The notes below the pieces were generated by a model, which made no database searches, had not been told where the DNA came from, and saw nothing but the letters and a program-made list of their open reading frames with translations. Positions 35,522 to 44,691 of a DNA stretch of 64,000 nucleotides are shown here, in pieces. The translations under genes were made by a program, and so were the position numbers. Where the stretch lies: assembly GCF_000013745.1 (NCBI RefSeq), contig NC_007925.1, positions 3,720,001 to 3,784,000 on the forward strand. The letters run 5' to 3'. Positions within the stretch are counted from its first letter, which is position 1. Each line of letters opens with the position of its first letter. The DNA comes from Rhodopseudomonas_A palustris_F (GTDB lineage: Bacteria > Pseudomonadota > Alphaproteobacteria > Rhizobiales > Xanthobacteraceae).

Positions 35522-37213
35522 CTAGGCGGCGCGCACCGTGCTGAGGAATTTGTCCACTTCGACCTTCAACCGGCTGCTGTCCCGCGACAAAGACTGCGCC
35601 GCCGACAGCACCTGCGAGGACGCCGAGCCGGTTTCGGCGGCGCCGCGTTCGACGTCGGTGATGTTGGACGACACCTGTTGGGTGCCTTGCGCGGCCTGCT
35701 GCACGTTGCGGGAGATTTCCTGAGTGGCGGCGCCCTGCTGTTCAACCGCGGAAGCGATGGTCGAGGCGATCTCCGACATTTTGCCGATGGTGTCGCCGAT
35801 CTCCTTGATGGCGCCGACCGACTCCTGGGTGGCGGCCTGAATGCCGGTGATCTGCTGGCCGATTTCGCCGGTGGCTTTCGCGGTCTGTTCCGCCAGCGCC
35901 TTCACTTCCGAGGCGACCACCGCAAAGCCGCGGCCGGCCTCGCCGGCACGGGCGGCTTCGATGGTGGCGTTCAGCGCCAGCAGATTGGTCTGCCCGGCGA
36001 TGGTGTTGATCAGTTCGACGACGTCGCCGATCCGGCTCGCCGCCTTGGCCAGCTCGCCGACCCGGTCGTTGGTCTTCTGCGCCTGGTTCACCGCCTCGGC
36101 GGCGATCCGCGAGGATTCCTGCACCTGGCGGCTGATCTCGGTGATCGACGACGACATCTCCTCGGTGGCCGACGCCACCGACTGCACGTTGGTGGAAGCC
36201 TCTCCGGACGCCGCGGCGACCATCGAGGTGAGTTGCTGCGAACGCTCGGCGGTGGCGGTCAGCGTCGCGGCGGAGGCTTCCAATTCGTTGGAGGCCGAGG
36301 ACACGGTCTGCACGATCTCGCCGATCATCGATTCGAATTCACGGGTAATGCTGTCGACCCGCTGGCCGCGCTGGATCTTGGCGTCGGCCTCGACGCTGGC
36401 GGCCTGATCCGCCTCACGCTTGGCGATCAGCGCTTCCTTGAACACCTGCAGGACGTCGGCCATCTTGCCGATTTCGGTGGTTTCGCCCTGATGCGGCACC
36501 ACGGCATCAAGCTCGCCGCGGCCGAGCGCCTGCATCGGGGTCACGATCGAATTGATGCCGTTCGAAACGTCGCGAACCAGGTAAAGGCCGACACCGATAC
36601 CGAGCACGCCGGCGGCGGCGATGATCACGACCAGCAGCAGGAAAGACGTATTGTAGGCGGCATCGGCGGCCGACCCGGCCTCCTCTGCCCCCTTGTTGTT
36701 GAGCTCGATATCCTTGGCCAGAATGGCGTCGGCCTTTTGACCGACGGCGAGGACTTTGCTCTCGTTCAGCTCCTGGGCCTCGAGCGGGTACTTTCCGAGG
36801 CTGTTGCGGGAGAGTTCGAGCACCGGCTGGATCGCGGCTTCATACTGCCCCCACTGCTGCGCCCAGTCGTTGTAGAGCGCCCGCTCTTCGGCAGAATTGA
36901 TGGCCTTCTCATAGGCCTGGCGAATCTTCAACGTGCTCTGGACATTGCTGGCAATGCGCTTTTCAGCCGCCGCCTTGCCTTCGGCGGTCAACTCCAACAT
37001 GTGGGAGCGCACGATGCTGCGATAGGCGAGAAGATTGCTCTTCAATTCGCCGAGCAGCCGGACGCTGGGCAGCCAGTCGGTCCGCAGCTCCGTCACCCTG
37101 GTGTTGATCGAGCTCATGCTTCTGACGGCAATCAGCCCGAGGCCCGACATGGTGATCAGTAGGAAGGCCAGAACGATGGTGATCTTGGCACGAATTGAGA
37201 GACGAGCGAGCAT
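35522..37213 (-). CDS. Methyl-accepting chemotaxis protein 2 of 4
   Basis: A 563-residue receptor with the same plan and length as its downstream neighbour: TM1, a 4HB-type periplasmic sensor, TM2, HAMP and a signalling domain with the [20 protein letters not shown] tip. The N-terminal dozen residues and the signalling half are nearly identical to copy 1, while the periplasmic part has diverged, suggesting duplication followed by change of ligand. The ATG at 37213 was chosen over an in-frame start 39 codons upstream because AAAGGAT precedes it and because it aligns with copy 1. Its own 189-bp leader suggests an independent transcript. Confidence 0.93.
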   Translation of the reverse strand: MLARLSIRAKITIVLAFLLITMSGLGLIAVRSMSSINTRVTELRTDWLPSVRLLGELKSNLLAYRSIVRSHMLELTAEGKAAAEKRIASNVQSTLKIRQAYEKAINSAEERALYNDWAQQWGQYEAAIQPVLELSRNSLGKYPLEAQELNESKVLAVGQKADAILAKDIELNNKGAEEAGSAADAAYNTSFLLLVVIIAAAGVLGIGVGLYLVRDVSNGINSIVTPMQALGRGELDAVVPHQGETTEIGKMADVLQVFKEALIAKREADQAASVEADAKIQRGQRVDSITREFESMIGEIVQTVSSASNELEASAATLTATAERSQQLTSMVAAASGEASTNVQSVASATEEMSSSITEISRQVQESSRIAAEAVNQAQKTNDRVGELAKAASRIGDVVELINTIAGQTNLLALNATIEAARAGEAGRGFAVVASEVKALAEQTAKATGEIGQQITGIQAATQESVGAIKEIGDTIGKMSEIASTIASAVEQQGAATQEISRNVQQAAQGTQQVSSNITDVERGAAETGSASSQVLSAAQSLSRDSSRLKVEVDKFLSTVRAA

Positions 37214-37402
37214 CGAGAAATCCTTTGACTTAGAAGGGCCTCCGCGCTCGACGCTGGGAAGCGGGCGCGTTGCAAGCGCGTCCCGACTTCCCATGCGGGT
37301 CGAAATTGGAACCGGCGCCAGCCAGTTCATTTGTTCCGTAACCCGTTAAAATTTCTCCCGTCAGGCTCGTAAAATTACCAGGGCGCAACCCTGAGGCTTG
37401 CG

Positions 37403-39166
37403 TCAGGCTGACCTCACCGTCTGCAGGAATTTACCGACTTCGACTTTCAATCGATTGCTGTCGCGCGACAGCGACTGCGCCGCCGAGAGCACCTGCGACG
37501 AGGCGGTGCCGGTCTCGCTGGCGCCGCGCTGCACGTCGGTGATGTTCGAACTCACCTCGTGGGTGCCCTGCGCGGCCTGCTGAACGTTGCGGGAGATTTC
37601 CTGCGTCGCCGCGCCCTGCTGTTCGACCGCGGCCGCGATGGTCGAGGCGATCTCCGACATCTTGCTGATGGTGTCGCCGATTTCCCGGATCGCGCCCACC
37701 GATTCCTGGGTCGCCGCCTGAATGCCGGTGATCTGCTGGCCGATTTCGCCGGTGGCTTTCGCGGTTTGCTCGGCCAAGGCCTTCACTTCCGAAGCCACCA
37801 CCGCGAAGCCGCGACCGGCCTCGCCGGCGCGGGCGGCTTCGATGGTCGCATTCAGCGCCAGCAGATTGGTCTGGCCGGCGATGGTGTTGATCAGCTCGAC
37901 GACGTCGCCGATCCGGCTCGCCGCCTTGGCGAGCTCGCCGACCCGGTTGTTGGTCTTTTGCGCCTGCTGCACCGCTTCGCCGGCGATCCGCGCCGACATC
38001 TGCACCTGCCGGCTGATTTCGGTGATCGACGAACTCATCTCCTCGGTCGCCGAGGCCACCGACTGCACATTGGTGGTGGCTTCTTCGGAAGCCGAGGCCA
38101 CCATCGTGGCGAGATGCTGGGCGTGTTCGGCGGTCGAGGTCAGGGTGGAGGCCGAACTCTCCAATTCCGCCGAGGCCGACGACACGGTCTCGACGATTTC
38201 GCCCACCGCGCCTTCGAATTCGTTGGCGAGCTTCATCATGTCGCGCTTGCGCTGGGCGGCGGCGGACTGATCCTGCTGCGCCTTTTCTTCGGCCTCGGCC
38301 TGCGCCTTCTGCTCGGCCTTGATCTTGAACGTCTCCACCGCGCTGGCGACGTCGCCGATCTCATCCTTGCGGCCAAGCCCCGGCAGCACCACGCCGAAAT
38401 TGCCGTCGGCCAGCTCGGCCATCGCCCGGCTCAACGCCTGCATCGGCCGCGCGATCGTGGTGGAGGTGAAGATCGAGGTGGCGATCATCAACAGCGCGTT
38501 GGCGATGCCGATCGCCAGCGCCCAACGTTCGACCGATATCGCTTCCTCGGTCGCCGCGGCGGTGGTGTGCTCGCTGAGCCGCTTGCTCGAGGCAATCAGC
38601 TCTTCGTTTAGGCGCTCCATTTCCGCCGCGATCGGCGTCACTTTGTCCTTACGGATCAGCGCCACCTTGTCGTTGAGCGCGCGGATCTTCTTGGCCGCCT
38701 CGGTGGAAGCTTCGGCGGCCGCCATGGCGCCGACCTCCAGGGCATGGACCTCGCCGCGCAACGCAGCGATCTGCTGCGTCGCGCCGGCGAATTCCCCGAT
38801 CAGCGCGGTCAGCCGAGCGGTGCGCTGCTTGTTCTCCGGGAGCCGGACCGACTGGGCCAGCTCTGCGGTGAACTGGATCGAGGACTTCTGCTGTGCGGCG
38901 AAAGAGTCGCTTGCCGCGCGCATCGCCTCCGGGTTTGACGCGAGCACGATGGCGGCCAAGCCGACCTGCATGCCCCGCATCGACGCCTTGGCCTCGGCAG
39001 CGGCCCCCTCAAGCGCCAACACGCGAACGCTGTTGTCCTGGGCCTGACGCACCCTCGCGCTGCCTGTCACCTGCCCGTAGATCATGCAGCCGATCAGCAG
39101 AATGCCGAGCGCAGACGCGATCCAAAGCTTGGTGCCAATCCGAACGTTCTGAATAAACCGCAACAT
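37403..39166 (-). CDS. Methyl-accepting chemotaxis protein 3 of 4
   Basis: A 587-residue receptor. TM1 lies at about 15-33, a long helical periplasmic domain rich in Ala, Glu and Gln at about 35-205, TM2 at about 215-235, then HAMP and a signalling domain sharing the [20 protein letters not shown] tip with the other three. The sensor part is not like copies 1 and 2. Between HAMP and the signalling helices is an insert of Lys, Ala, Glu and Gln (about 270-300) that should lengthen the coiled coil. The ATG at 39166 follows GAGGAA and was preferred to one six codons upstream. Confidence 0.93.
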   Translation of the reverse strand: MLRFIQNVRIGTKLWIASALGILLIGCMIYGQVTGSARVRQAQDNSVRVLALEGAAAEAKASMRGMQVGLAAIVLASNPEAMRAASDSFAAQQKSSIQFTAELAQSVRLPENKQRTARLTALIGEFAGATQQIAALRGEVHALEVGAMAAAEASTEAAKKIRALNDKVALIRKDKVTPIAAEMERLNEELIASSKRLSEHTTAAATEEAISVERWALAIGIANALLMIATSIFTSTTIARPMQALSRAMAELADGNFGVVLPGLGRKDEIGDVASAVETFKIKAEQKAQAEAEEKAQQDQSAAAQRKRDMMKLANEFEGAVGEIVETVSSASAELESSASTLTSTAEHAQHLATMVASASEEATTNVQSVASATEEMSSSITEISRQVQMSARIAGEAVQQAQKTNNRVGELAKAASRIGDVVELINTIAGQTNLLALNATIEAARAGEAGRGFAVVASEVKALAEQTAKATGEIGQQITGIQAATQESVGAIREIGDTISKMSEIASTIAAAVEQQGAATQEISRNVQQAAQGTHEVSSNITDVQRGASETGTASSQVLSAAQSLSRDSNRLKVEVGKFLQTVRSA

Positions 39167-39337
39167 GAGTTCCTCGCAAAGCACGATGACGGGTCGGGCG
39201 GCGTGGCCGGCCGAAACAAGCGGCGCGCATCTGCGGAGGGGGGAGACAATCTGCCGCAGGCCGCGCTCTGCGAGGAGTTAGGGCGGCAAATCTCACATCT
39301 TCGTAAATGTACGAATTAAGACAGGAGATTATTTAGT

Positions 39338-39469
39338 ATGAATACCAGGCCGACAGAGATGGCCGCGCAGGATTATTTTACCGATCGCTACACTGAGCTA
39401 CACAGAGAATGTGTAGCCGTCTGGCGAGCGTCGCGCCCGCCGCTGGGCGGCTGCAAAGGGCAGCCTTGA
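39338..39469 (+). CDS. Possible small protein, 43 residues
   Basis: A short frame with an AGGAG sequence about nine bases before its ATG, in the AT-rich leader between chemoreceptors 3 and 4. It contains the palindrome CTACACA(5)TGTGTAG at 39398-39416, so the same bases may instead be a regulatory hairpin. The protein is charged and aromatic in its first 30 residues and unlike anything I recognise. The rest of the 443-bp gap 39167-39609 shows nothing. Low confidence that it is translated. Confidence 0.22.
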   Translation: MNTRPTEMAAQDYFTDRYTELHRECVAVWRASRPPLGGCKGQP

Positions 39470-39609
39470 TACTTCGTCGGAGCAGCCGTCACCCGGGACG
39501 CCGCCGAGCCGGCGTCCTCCGAGCCACGTCGCCCGATGCGCTCCAGGCAGCCAGCCGGCCCCCTCGTCGATCCGCCGCAGCGGATCGACAGGTCGTGCGC
39601 GAACCGCGA

Positions 39610-41313
39610 TCAGGCGGCGCGGACGGTGCGGAGGAATCGGCTGACCTCGTCCTGCAGCCGATTGCTGTCGCGCGACAGCGACTGCGCCGCCGAGAGCACT
39701 TCGGACGAGGCCGATCCGGTCTCGCTGGCGCCGCGTTGCACGTCGCTGATGTTGGCCGAGACCTGCTGGGTGCCCTGCGCGGCCTGTTGTACGTTGCGGG
39801 AAATCTCCTGGGTGGCCGCGCCCTGCTGCTCCACCGCCGAGGCGATGGTCGAGGCGATCTCCGACATCTTGCCGATGGTGTCGCTGATCTCCTTGATCGC
39901 CGCGACGGAATCCTCAGTCGCGGCTTGAATCCCGGTGATCTGCTGGCCGATCTCGCCGGTGGCTTTCGCGGTCTGCTCGGCCAACGCCTTGACCTCGCTG
40001 GCGACCACGGCAAAGCCGCGCCCCGCTTCGCCGGCGCGTGCGGCTTCGATGGTGGCGTTCAGCGCCAGCAGATTGGTCTGCCCCGCGATGGTGTTGATCA
40101 GTTCGATGACGTCGCCGATCCGCGCCGCGGCCTTGGACAATTCGCCGACCCGGTCGTTGGTTTTGCGCGCCTGATCGACGGCCTCATGGGCGATGCGGGC
40201 GGAATCCTGCACCTGACGGCTGATTTCATGGACCGACGAAGTCATCTCCTCGGTCGCAGAGGCCACCGACTGGACATTGGTCGAGGCTTCCTCGGAGGCC
40301 GCCGCCACAACGGTGGCGAGCTGCTGCGAGCGTTCGGCCGTCGAGGTCAGGGTCGCGGCGGATGCTTCCAGCTCGGTCGAAGCCGAAGAAACCGTGTGGA
40401 TGATCTCGCCGACCGCGCCTTCGAAATCGTCGGCGAGCTTGTTGGTATCGGCCTTGCGCTGCGCCGCGGCGCGCGCCTCCAGCTCGTGCTGCTCGGCCTC
40501 GAGCCGCTGCCGCGCCACCGCATTGGTCTTGAACACTTCGACGGCCTCTGCCATCTCGCCGACTTCGTCGCTGCGGCCGATCCCCGGCACGGCAACGTCG
40601 AGCTTGCCGCCCGCCAGCGCCTTCATCGCGTCGGTCATCAGATGCAACGGCTTGGTGATCCGGCCGGCCATGAAGATCGACACCGCAAGCGTGATCAGCA
40701 CCACCAAAGCCGCGACGATCAGCGAGCGCTGGGTCGCGGTCCAGGTCTGTTCATGGAGATCGTCGATATACACCCCGGTGCCGATCACCCAGCCCCACGG
40801 CGCGAACCCGATGACATAGGTCAGCTTCGGCGACGGCTTCTGCGCCCCCGGCTTGGCCCATTGATAGTCGACAAATCCGCCGCCGTCGCGACGGACAAGG
40901 TCGCTCATCTCGACGAACAACTGCTTGCCGTCGGCGTCCTTGGTGTCGCCGACATCCTGCCCATTCAGCTGCGGGCTGATCGGATGCATCACCATGCGGT
41001 TCTGCAGGTCGCTGACGAAGAAGTAATCATTGTTGCCGTAACGCAGGCCGGCCAGCCGGGCCTGCGCCCGCTTCTGCGCCTCGGCGACGGCGATGCCGCC
41101 GGCCTGGCCAATGGCCTGCTCTTCCTTGACCACGGCGAGCGCCAATTCGGCCAAATGCTTCAGCTCGATCTGCTTCTGCATCTTCAACCCGGACGCGAGC
41201 TCACGGGAATCCAGAAAAGTGACGCCGAGCAGCCCGACGAAGCCCAGTCCGATGAGGGCGTAGATCTTGCGACCGATCGTCAGTCTGAAGCGATTCGACA
41301 TCGTGGTAGCCAT
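39610..41313 (-). CDS. Methyl-accepting chemotaxis protein 4 of 4, with a single Cache domain
   Basis: A 567-residue receptor. TM1 at about 12-32 is followed by an extracytoplasmic single-Cache domain (sCache_2; [18 protein letters not shown] and later [15 protein letters not shown] are typical), TM2 near 190-210, HAMP and a signalling domain with the shared [20 protein letters not shown] tip. sCache_2 receptors usually bind small carboxylates, but the ligand here is not evident. The ATG at 41313 follows GGAGAACAAGG; an in-frame start 34 codons upstream has no ribosome site. It is the most different of the four in its sensor and the same in its signalling half. Confidence 0.93.
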   Translation of the reverse strand: MATTMSNRFRLTIGRKIYALIGLGFVGLLGVTFLDSRELASGLKMQKQIELKHLAELALAVVKEEQAIGQAGGIAVAEAQKRAQARLAGLRYGNNDYFFVSDLQNRMVMHPISPQLNGQDVGDTKDADGKQLFVEMSDLVRRDGGGFVDYQWAKPGAQKPSPKLTYVIGFAPWGWVIGTGVYIDDLHEQTWTATQRSLIVAALVVLITLAVSIFMAGRITKPLHLMTDAMKALAGGKLDVAVPGIGRSDEVGEMAEAVEVFKTNAVARQRLEAEQHELEARAAAQRKADTNKLADDFEGAVGEIIHTVSSASTELEASAATLTSTAERSQQLATVVAAASEEASTNVQSVASATEEMTSSVHEISRQVQDSARIAHEAVDQARKTNDRVGELSKAAARIGDVIELINTIAGQTNLLALNATIEAARAGEAGRGFAVVASEVKALAEQTAKATGEIGQQITGIQAATEDSVAAIKEISDTIGKMSEIASTIASAVEQQGAATQEISRNVQQAAQGTQQVSANISDVQRGASETGSASSEVLSAAQSLSRDSNRLQDEVSRFLRTVRAA

Positions 41314-41642
41314 GCCTTGTTCTCCGTGGGCCATCACCGGTCGCTGCACGAGCCAGCCCTGGAGGCCCAGCACCTGCATCGCCGGCGTGATTATGGTTTC
41401 GTTTCCTCGCTCCATAGCAACGCGCTATGAAATGATCTTGCTTGCGAAACCAGGCTTTCGACGCGCCCGGTTTTCTCGAAATTCACGTTTGCGGGCCGCC
41501 GTCTCGTCAGTTGCGATGGACGGCCCGCCCCTTCTGCCGCCCACATTGTGGCAAACATTCTATAATTTGGAACTAACCCGGGCGGCGCCAGCTTGCTCGC
41601 CAACGGCCACTTTCCGGTATTTAGATGCCCGATTGGTTGCTT

Positions 41643-41995
41643 GCACGATCTTGCCCGTGCACGATCTTGCCCGTGAAGGACTTCGGCAGCTGGTCCTGGT
41701 CTTCGCCGGCCAGCTCGACCAGCAAAATGCGGCGGCGCCGCCGCCGCTAGTGACCGGGCTCGAGCAGGCCGTCACGCTGTCGTTGTTGCTTGCCACCCGG
41801 CACCATTTCAGCACGCTCTGACGCAAGGACCCGTCGCTTGTGACCTGCCGATCACCATCGAACGGCAGGTCGGGGAAACCGGGGTCAGCGCCGCACGCTG
41901 CTACGCTCGTTCCTGAAGTTCCGCGGACATTCCCCGCGGCACATCATCAAGCGGGCTCGGCTGGCGAGCGCCAAGCGGCTGCTCGAAAGCGACGA
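41643..41995 (+). pseudogene. Frameshifted remnant of an AraC-family regulator
   Basis: Three consecutive pieces in three frames read like an AraC-type regulator: GLEQAVTLSLLLATRHHFS (frame ending at a TGA at 41819-41821), then LPITIERQVGETGVSA (about 41845-41895), then RTLLRSFLKFRGHSPRHIIK and RARLASAKRLLES (about 41892-41985), the last being the second HTH and its flank. A perfect 16-bp tandem duplication at 41643-41674 would itself shift the frame. The C-terminal end is missing and the sequence merges with the 3' end of the dorA remnant on the other strand. A 9-bp-stem hairpin at about 41842-41871 falls inside. Family assignment is by eye. Confidence 0.6.
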
Positions 41996-43253
41996 CGTCA
42001 CCGGATTTGCCGCTGGTGACCGGGAATTCCGCCACGCCCTCGCCGTTCCAAAACGTGTCGAAATCCGGCATCTGGTATTTCTTCGCCTTCGCCTGCATCA
42101 AGGCGGCGTCATAGAACGAGCGGATCCAGTCCATCTCGCTCTTGCCCTCGGTGAATTCGTGGCCCTTGCCGAGCCGCTCGGCGAGGGCTGCGAAGATGTC
42201 GTAGTCGGTGCGGCTTTCGAACACCGGCTCGATCACTTTCTTCATCGCCACGATGGCGCGGCCGGCATAGTCGCCGATGCACTCGATATCGTTGCGCTCG
42301 TAGGACGTGGTCGCCGGCAGCACGATGTCGGCGTGGCGCGCGGTCGGCGTCCACAGGCAGTCCTGCACGATGAAGGTCTCCAGCGTCTTCCACGACTCCA
42401 CCATGCGGTTGCGGTCCTGGTGGTGGACGAACGGATTGCCGCCCACCCAATAAGCCAGCTTGATCTCCGGGTCGTCGGCCTTGGTGCCGTTGAAGTCGAA
42501 CGGCTTGTCCGGATTGACCAGCATGTCGACGACGCGGGCCACTGGAATCCTCGCAGCCCCGCTCTCGGTGAGCCAGGCGGCGCCGGTCTTGGCCTTGCCG
42601 CCGTCGGTGATGCCGGTCAGCGCCGGGTCGAGCGAGCCGACCACATGCGGCATGATGACTTGCGCGGCGCCGGCGGCGTAATCGCCCGACGAATCGACCA
42701 AGCCGCCCTTCAGATTCATCATCCGGCGCAACAGGCTCTGGCAATTGTGCAGCCGGCCCGGGCTGTTCCAGCCAGACGACTCGGCGAAGGTGGCGGCGGC
42801 GCCATGAGTCTTGTCCACCCGCTGCAATTCCGTGACCACGAGATCGAGCGCCTGATCCCAGCTGACGCGGACGAAATCACCTTTGCCGCGGCTGTCACGT
42901 TCGGCGGCGGCGCCCTTCGCCAGAAACGCGCGGCGGACCATCGGGTATTTGATGCGGGTCGGCGAGTACACCGAGTCGAGCACGCCCGAGAGCTGGTGGC
43001 TGGGGGTCGGATCCTTCTCCCACGGCTCCAGCGACACCATCCGGCCGCCTTCGACCTTGGCGCGGAATCCGCCCCAATGCGAGCCGCTCAAGACTTCGCC
43101 GTCCGTGCTCGTTGCGGCGCGTGCGCCCTCGACCAGCAGCGACGGCCCGAAGGCGCCGAGCGCGGCCAGCGCGACATTGCCATTGAGCAGGCTGCGACGG
43201 GACAAGGTCGCGCCAAGGCCAAGATCGTCAAGATCGCCAACATCGCTTGCCAT
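41901..43253 (-). pseudogene. dorA: DMSO/TMAO reductase (DorA/TorA) remnant with internal deletion and lost C-terminus
   Basis: A 450-codon open frame related to the periplasmic molybdenum reductase DorA/TorA, normally about 820 residues. It has a Tat signal (SRRSLL, then a hydrophobic run to ARAAT), SHWGGFRAKVEGG, and SGWNSPGRLHNCQ with the expected molybdenum-ligand serine. After QVIMPHVVGSL the sequence jumps to LTGITDGGKA; full-length relatives have roughly 170 further residues there, including cofactor-binding regions. It ends soon after AEFPVTSG, so the last 230 or so residues (the C-terminal pterin-binding domain) are gone, replaced by sequence overlapping an AraC remnant. The frame stays open across the internal join. 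It cannot be an active reductase. Deletion sizes rest on remembered family sequences. Confidence 0.8.
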
Positions 43254-43262
43254 GATGATCCC

Positions 43263-43937
43263 CTAAGCGGGAATGAAGTAATGCACGCCGGCCTGCATCA
43301 GCCGGGCATCGTGATCGATGATGGCGGCCAGCACCATCGCGGCGCCGGCCCAGAAGCCGAGGTGGTCGCGGGCGATGCAGGTGTCGCAGAAATCCGGCAC
43401 CCAACGACCGATCCGAAGCTGCATGTCGCGGGCGGCCGGATGATCGGCCGCGATCAGCCGGGCCATCAACGTCAATTCGATCGACAGATGATCGGCCGGT
43501 TCGGCGAGACCGCCGGCGATCGAAACGTCATGCACCAGCAGCAGCGCCTCCATCTCCGCGGTCGGCACCTGAAACAGCCGGCCGTCGCCGCGAAACGCCG
43601 ATTCATACGGCGCGATGCAATCGGGGCCGCCGATTCCGGAAAACAGCCGGCCATAGGCGATGCCGAGCCGCGCCGTCAGCGTATCGTCGTCGTGCGCCGG
43701 ATCGAGCGCCGCCTGCATGCGGGCGATGCCGGCGGAGAACGCCGGATCGAATGCGAGCTGATCGAGCCAGATCGCCAGTTCGCAGCTTCGATACGACACC
43801 ACGGTGTCAAGACTGGGCGGCGCCGCGAACACGCTGGCCAGCCAGTCCAGGCACAGCACGCGATTGCGCCGGCTGTGTTCGAACTGCTGTGCCAACTGAT
43901 CTTGGTTGCCGCCATCGAAGCGCAAGATCTCATTCAT
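43263..43937 (-). CDS. dorD: TorD/DorD-family chaperone for a molybdoenzyme
   Basis: A 224-residue all-helical protein of the TorD family, cytoplasmic chaperones that hold the apo-reductase for cofactor insertion and Tat export. The family motif is seen as APYESAFRGDGRLFQVP, with a later HLGFWAG segment. It overlaps the preceding cytochrome gene by 8 bp and precedes the reductase remnant by 9 bp, so the dorC-D-A order is preserved. Unlike both neighbours it appears full length. With its client deleted it is probably a leftover, unless it serves another reductase elsewhere in the genome. Confidence 0.82.
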   Translation of the reverse strand: MNEILRFDGGNQDQLAQQFEHSRRNRVLCLDWLASVFAAPPSLDTVVSYRSCELAIWLDQLAFDPAFSAGIARMQAALDPAHDDDTLTARLGIAYGRLFSGIGGPDCIAPYESAFRGDGRLFQVPTAEMEALLLVHDVSIAGGLAEPADHLSIELTLMARLIAADHPAARDMQLRIGRWVPDFCDTCIARDHLGFWAGAAMVLAAIIDHDARLMQAGVHYFIPA

Positions 43938-44397
43938 GGGGCCCCCGGGTATCCTTGGCATTCATCTGCACGTATCTCTGCAACAGTCGGTATTGCTCGT
44001 CATCGAGCCCGATGAATCGCTTCATCGCGTTGAGATTGCCGATCCACTGGTTGGCGAGGTAGTTGCCGGTCGGCGGCACGGCACGGCACAGCCCGCATTC
44101 GGCGTTGTACATTTCCGCGCCGTAGGCCGCGAGCGCAGCCGGATCGGCCACCAGATTCGCGTTCTTGATCCAGGCGTTGAGGTTGCCTTCGCTCCACACC
44201 TGGTCGGTGTCGGGATCGGTCATGCTGCTGACGCGCATCACCTTGTCGACCGCTTCCGCGCCCAGCGCGGCGGCCGGAATCCGCTTGCCCTCCAGGCTGC
44301 TGGTGGCTTCCATCACGGTGTTGAAGCCGCCCCAAGCGACCACGCCGACCGTCGCCAGCATCCATTTTCGGCCGCCAATAGCGAACTTCTGAAACAC
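43930..44397 (-). pseudogene. dorC: DorC/TorC pentahaem cytochrome remnant lacking all intact haem sites
   Basis: A 155-codon frame. Residues about 14-35 form a membrane anchor ending WGGFNTVMEATSS, like the N-terminus of NapC/TorC quinol-oxidising cytochromes. Then GKRIPAAALGAEAVDK to the end (LANQWIGNLNAMKRF) matches the C-terminal single-haem domain of TorC. The four haem sites that should lie between are absent, and the remaining one reads CGLCR rather than CxxCH. The frame is open through the presumed join. The start is GTG with no ribosome site. Full-length relatives are about 390-400 residues. It cannot carry electrons as the family does. Confidence 0.75.
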
Positions 44398-44691
44398 GAG
44401 AACTTTCTACTGCAGAAAAACGCATCGCCGCCGCGGCCTCGACGCGGCACCCAGCGATGTTGGATTTGTTTGCGATGTTTGGCGGCTTAGTTTTCGCGCC
44501 GGGGACCCGCTTCGGGGGGAACGAGCATCACGATCAATCTCTTTGGTCAAATCTCCCCGGCGGCCGTTTACGCGTGGCAGCATAGAATGCTGGATGGCCG
44601 ATGCCCTTTGACGCAGGTCAAGCGCAATGGCCGCTTGCCTTCACTTCCGCGTTAGTCGGGTGATTCCAGGTGCGGCGATTTGACCGCGACG

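Noticed and set aside
33438..41430. Long plus-strand frames opposite the chemoreceptors (33438-35174, 35459-37162, 39409-41430)
   Set aside because: They mirror one another because the receptors do; composition is Arg/Gly/His-rich and no family is seen.
41842..41871. Hairpin as an intrinsic terminator of the dor operon
   Set aside because: The 9-bp stem has no T-run on either side and lies within the AraC remnant.
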